NCBI GenBank assembly: GCA_022539475.1 | Contig: VCMS01000063.1 | Coordinates: 1-64,000 of the forward strand | Length of the DNA stretch: 64,000 nucleotides | Direction: 5' to 3' | Origin: Gracilaria domingensis | Taxonomy: Eukaryota > Rhodophyta > Florideophyceae > Gracilariales > Gracilariaceae | Shown here: positions 62,253-64,000 of the stretch, piece by piece | Position numbering within the stretch: position 1 is the stretch's first letter | Layout: every line of letters starts with the position of its first letter | Made by a program: the position numbers and the translations under genes | The notes under the pieces: model-generated | What the model saw: only the letters and a program-made list of their open reading frames with translations | Told to the model about the DNA's origin: nothing | Database searches by the model: none

Positions 62253-64000
62253 GAACCATCTTTGTCCATTTAGCCGTAGATAGGTCAGTTTAGGTGTCTG
62301 TTGCTTTCATTCAGGCTCTAGATTGTCGATTAATGCTTCTATTTGTGCCCGCAAGCAGAACGCGTTTCGCCGATTGAACGCTTTCCACATTCATGGTGAC
62401 GCGTGCGCCGCTCGCCGAGCGGCGCGGAAATGAACGCCATCGGTTTGAGGCCTGTGGACGAACAGCTCTCTTCCAGCTCTGATTCGCCACAAAAGCAAGG
62501 CCTTCGTCAAAAGTATTTGAATGAATGTCGGAGCGACTGAGCGAAGGTAAGAAGGGCAAATGAATGAATGAGGCCTCTTTTTGCTGACACAGACTCTGTG
62601 TCACAGAGGGGGCAGAGTACTGTAGATATCAAAGGTACGACGGTAGTTGTGAGTCCGGCCAGACATCTGATGCACGTGGACAGTTGCACTTGCAGTGGTC
62701 TCTCACGTTTGATTGCGTGTTGACAGCTCACCGCTCAGCAAGATGTGATGAGCGATTGCGAGACACACTTGAAATCAATCCCTTCTGGAAAAAATGGCAA
62801 ATCTCTGGTCACCGGGAAGCTTACCCTTGGTATGAGTACATCTGATACGAAAGGCTTCCGTGTCGAAAACATCTCTCCAAACTTGTTCAGAGACAAATGA
62901 GAACTGAGTCGTAAGACCTGCGATTGCCAACAAAGAAAGTAAGGGCTAACTGCGAACTCGAAGTACTTGTAGCAGTTCTCTCGCTCTTTTTATTGTTTAA
63001 GCTCGCACGATAATTTCTCGTACGCGTAGCTTTGCACAAGACCAACCAACCTGTATAATACCTCTATAAGATATCCGGTCTCCTCATTAGAAGAAGTTTT
63101 GTTGTCATGCTCTGCCCAATCTTGCCTTGGCGTCCAAAAGATTTTTTTCAACTGCAATCTGCTCCTTCATGTGCAGGGTGAGGCCAGACTTGGCAAAAGA
63201 GTCTACGCGCTCGCTTTGTAGAACTCCACACCACGAACACCATGCAGGGTAAGCATAGCCTATGTAGTAGGCGAGCGACGTGCTGAACGCGGTGCGATTG
63301 CAGTTACAAATCTGTTGCGGTGTTGCGTTCATCGAGCCATTTTTCTGCTGTAAAGGAAAAGATTTACCAAGGGTATAAGGATAGCCTCTATTGTGTTCTC
63401 GTCTTGTGTGTGAGCATTTGGTCGCCGATGATTTCCGCTGTTCATCTCTTGTTGGTGAAGTCGAGCATGCAGCAGCATGGCTTCACACGATGAAACTGAA
63501 ACCTTCAGACGCATTTCTAAAAACCAGCTGTAAGCCCACTCGCTGCGCGGCTCGCCAGCGTGACGCACGTCTCTTGCACTCGCTGCGCTGAGCTCACAGC
63601 CGTGACGCTGACGGTTCTGAAAATGATGCTTCTCGGTGAGAAGTTTTCACATTTGATGAGAGAACTCTCTCACTGAAAAGCATCATGACACAAAAGTGCA
63701 ACAGATAGCCTTCAAGAAGGCTACCCTTGGGAAGAAAGAAAGCGAGAGAAGGCCGGGCTTCGGCCGACGAGGCGCTAACTTTGCAAGAGTCAGCAAAACT
63801 ATTCGCAAGGTACAGCATAACACAATGTTGTCCTTGCGACACGGGTGGGCTTTTCTCGAAGGCACAGCTACGCCAAGAGGTGAAAGCGGGACCCACGTTC
63901 TTTTGCCATCTCTGATGAGACTATAAGGTCTCCAACGAGCAATCGAAGTTCCACAAGTCCTTCCATGGTGCACGCGGTAGGGAGGACACACTGTGCTGTT
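62253..64000. other. Right end, no confident gene
   Basis: No convincing coding. A minus frame at 63105-63332 has CNCNRTAFSTSLAYYIGYAY and C-S-W-C, which looks like a possible zinc-binding domain of a last exon. A hairpin at 63623-63686 is noted separately. The rest is unassigned. Confidence 0.3.
63623..63686. repeat. Imperfect hairpin at right end
   Basis: ATGATGCTTCTCGGTGAGAA and AACTCTCTCACTGAAAAGCA.. pair with a few mismatches over about 23 bases, loop about 17. It may be a transcription end or a foldback remnant. Confidence 0.4.

Noticed and set aside
63105-63332. Zinc-binding protein at the right end
   Set aside because: Four Cys and some aromatic residues are suggestive, but without a second exon or recognised family I could not support a gene call.
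1-64000. tRNA and rRNA genes
   Set aside because: I looked for T-loop motifs with paired arms and for rRNA-like blocks and found none that fold convincingly; a tRNAscan or Infernal run would be decisive.

Overview
The window is eukaryotic nuclear DNA. One gene at the right end (59913-61354) has three clean GT-AG introns of 70-78 nt, most other host genes are intronless, and the mobile elements are all eukaryotic types (Plavaka-like, hAT, Mutator-like, Crypton, PIF/Harbinger, Ty1/copia). The compact genes and gene families fit a unicellular or simple alga, perhaps a red alga. That assignment is an inference; nothing in the sequence proves it.

The left 43 kb is transposon-dominated. Positions 416-13450 look like one compact locus. 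A Plavaka-type transposase (+) converges with a coiled-coil gene (-), their stop codons sharing one TTAA. A DNA amino-methyltransferase fused to a SET domain (-) is divergent from a large Fe(II)/2-oxoglutarate-type dioxygenase (+), and both start from the arms of one large inverted repeat carrying two 34-bp palindromes. All but the dioxygenase are split by several frame changes. The set transposase + DNA methylase + histone-methylase-like domain + dioxygenase is the best candidate for an undescribed system: a mobile element carrying its own writer and possible eraser of chromatin marks.

Positions 13.7-19.4 kb hold a tail-to-tail pair of HAD-family genes (one with an eroded active site), a ketopantoate-reductase-like gene, a ribulose-phosphate 3-epimerase fragment, three tandem hairpin repeats and a coiled-coil ORF. 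From 19.4 to 43.1 kb lie a gene-poor stretch, a hAT remnant, a Mutator-like element with an adjoining Ulp1-type protease, a strong heat-shock-type promoter, two arrays of 30-bp palindromic repeats around a hAT and a Crypton recombinase gene, a foldback element, a PIF/Harbinger remnant, and a complete but disabled Ty1/copia retrotransposon (38159-43098, TSD GAAC).

The right 20 kb is host-like and gene-dense: a PNKP-type DNA-end-healing enzyme, an EMC7-like ER membrane protein, a RanGAP-like leucine-rich-repeat protein with a C-terminal membrane segment, a small membrane protein, a DMT-family transporter, a RING-Cys-relay (MYCBP2-like) E3 ligase fused to an FBA domain, a pseudophosphatase-kinase-RNA ligase of 1,140 codons, and a PIN/PILS-like carrier. 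About 46.5-50.6 kb is extremely GC-rich. That makes long spurious open frames on both strands, which I have not annotated.
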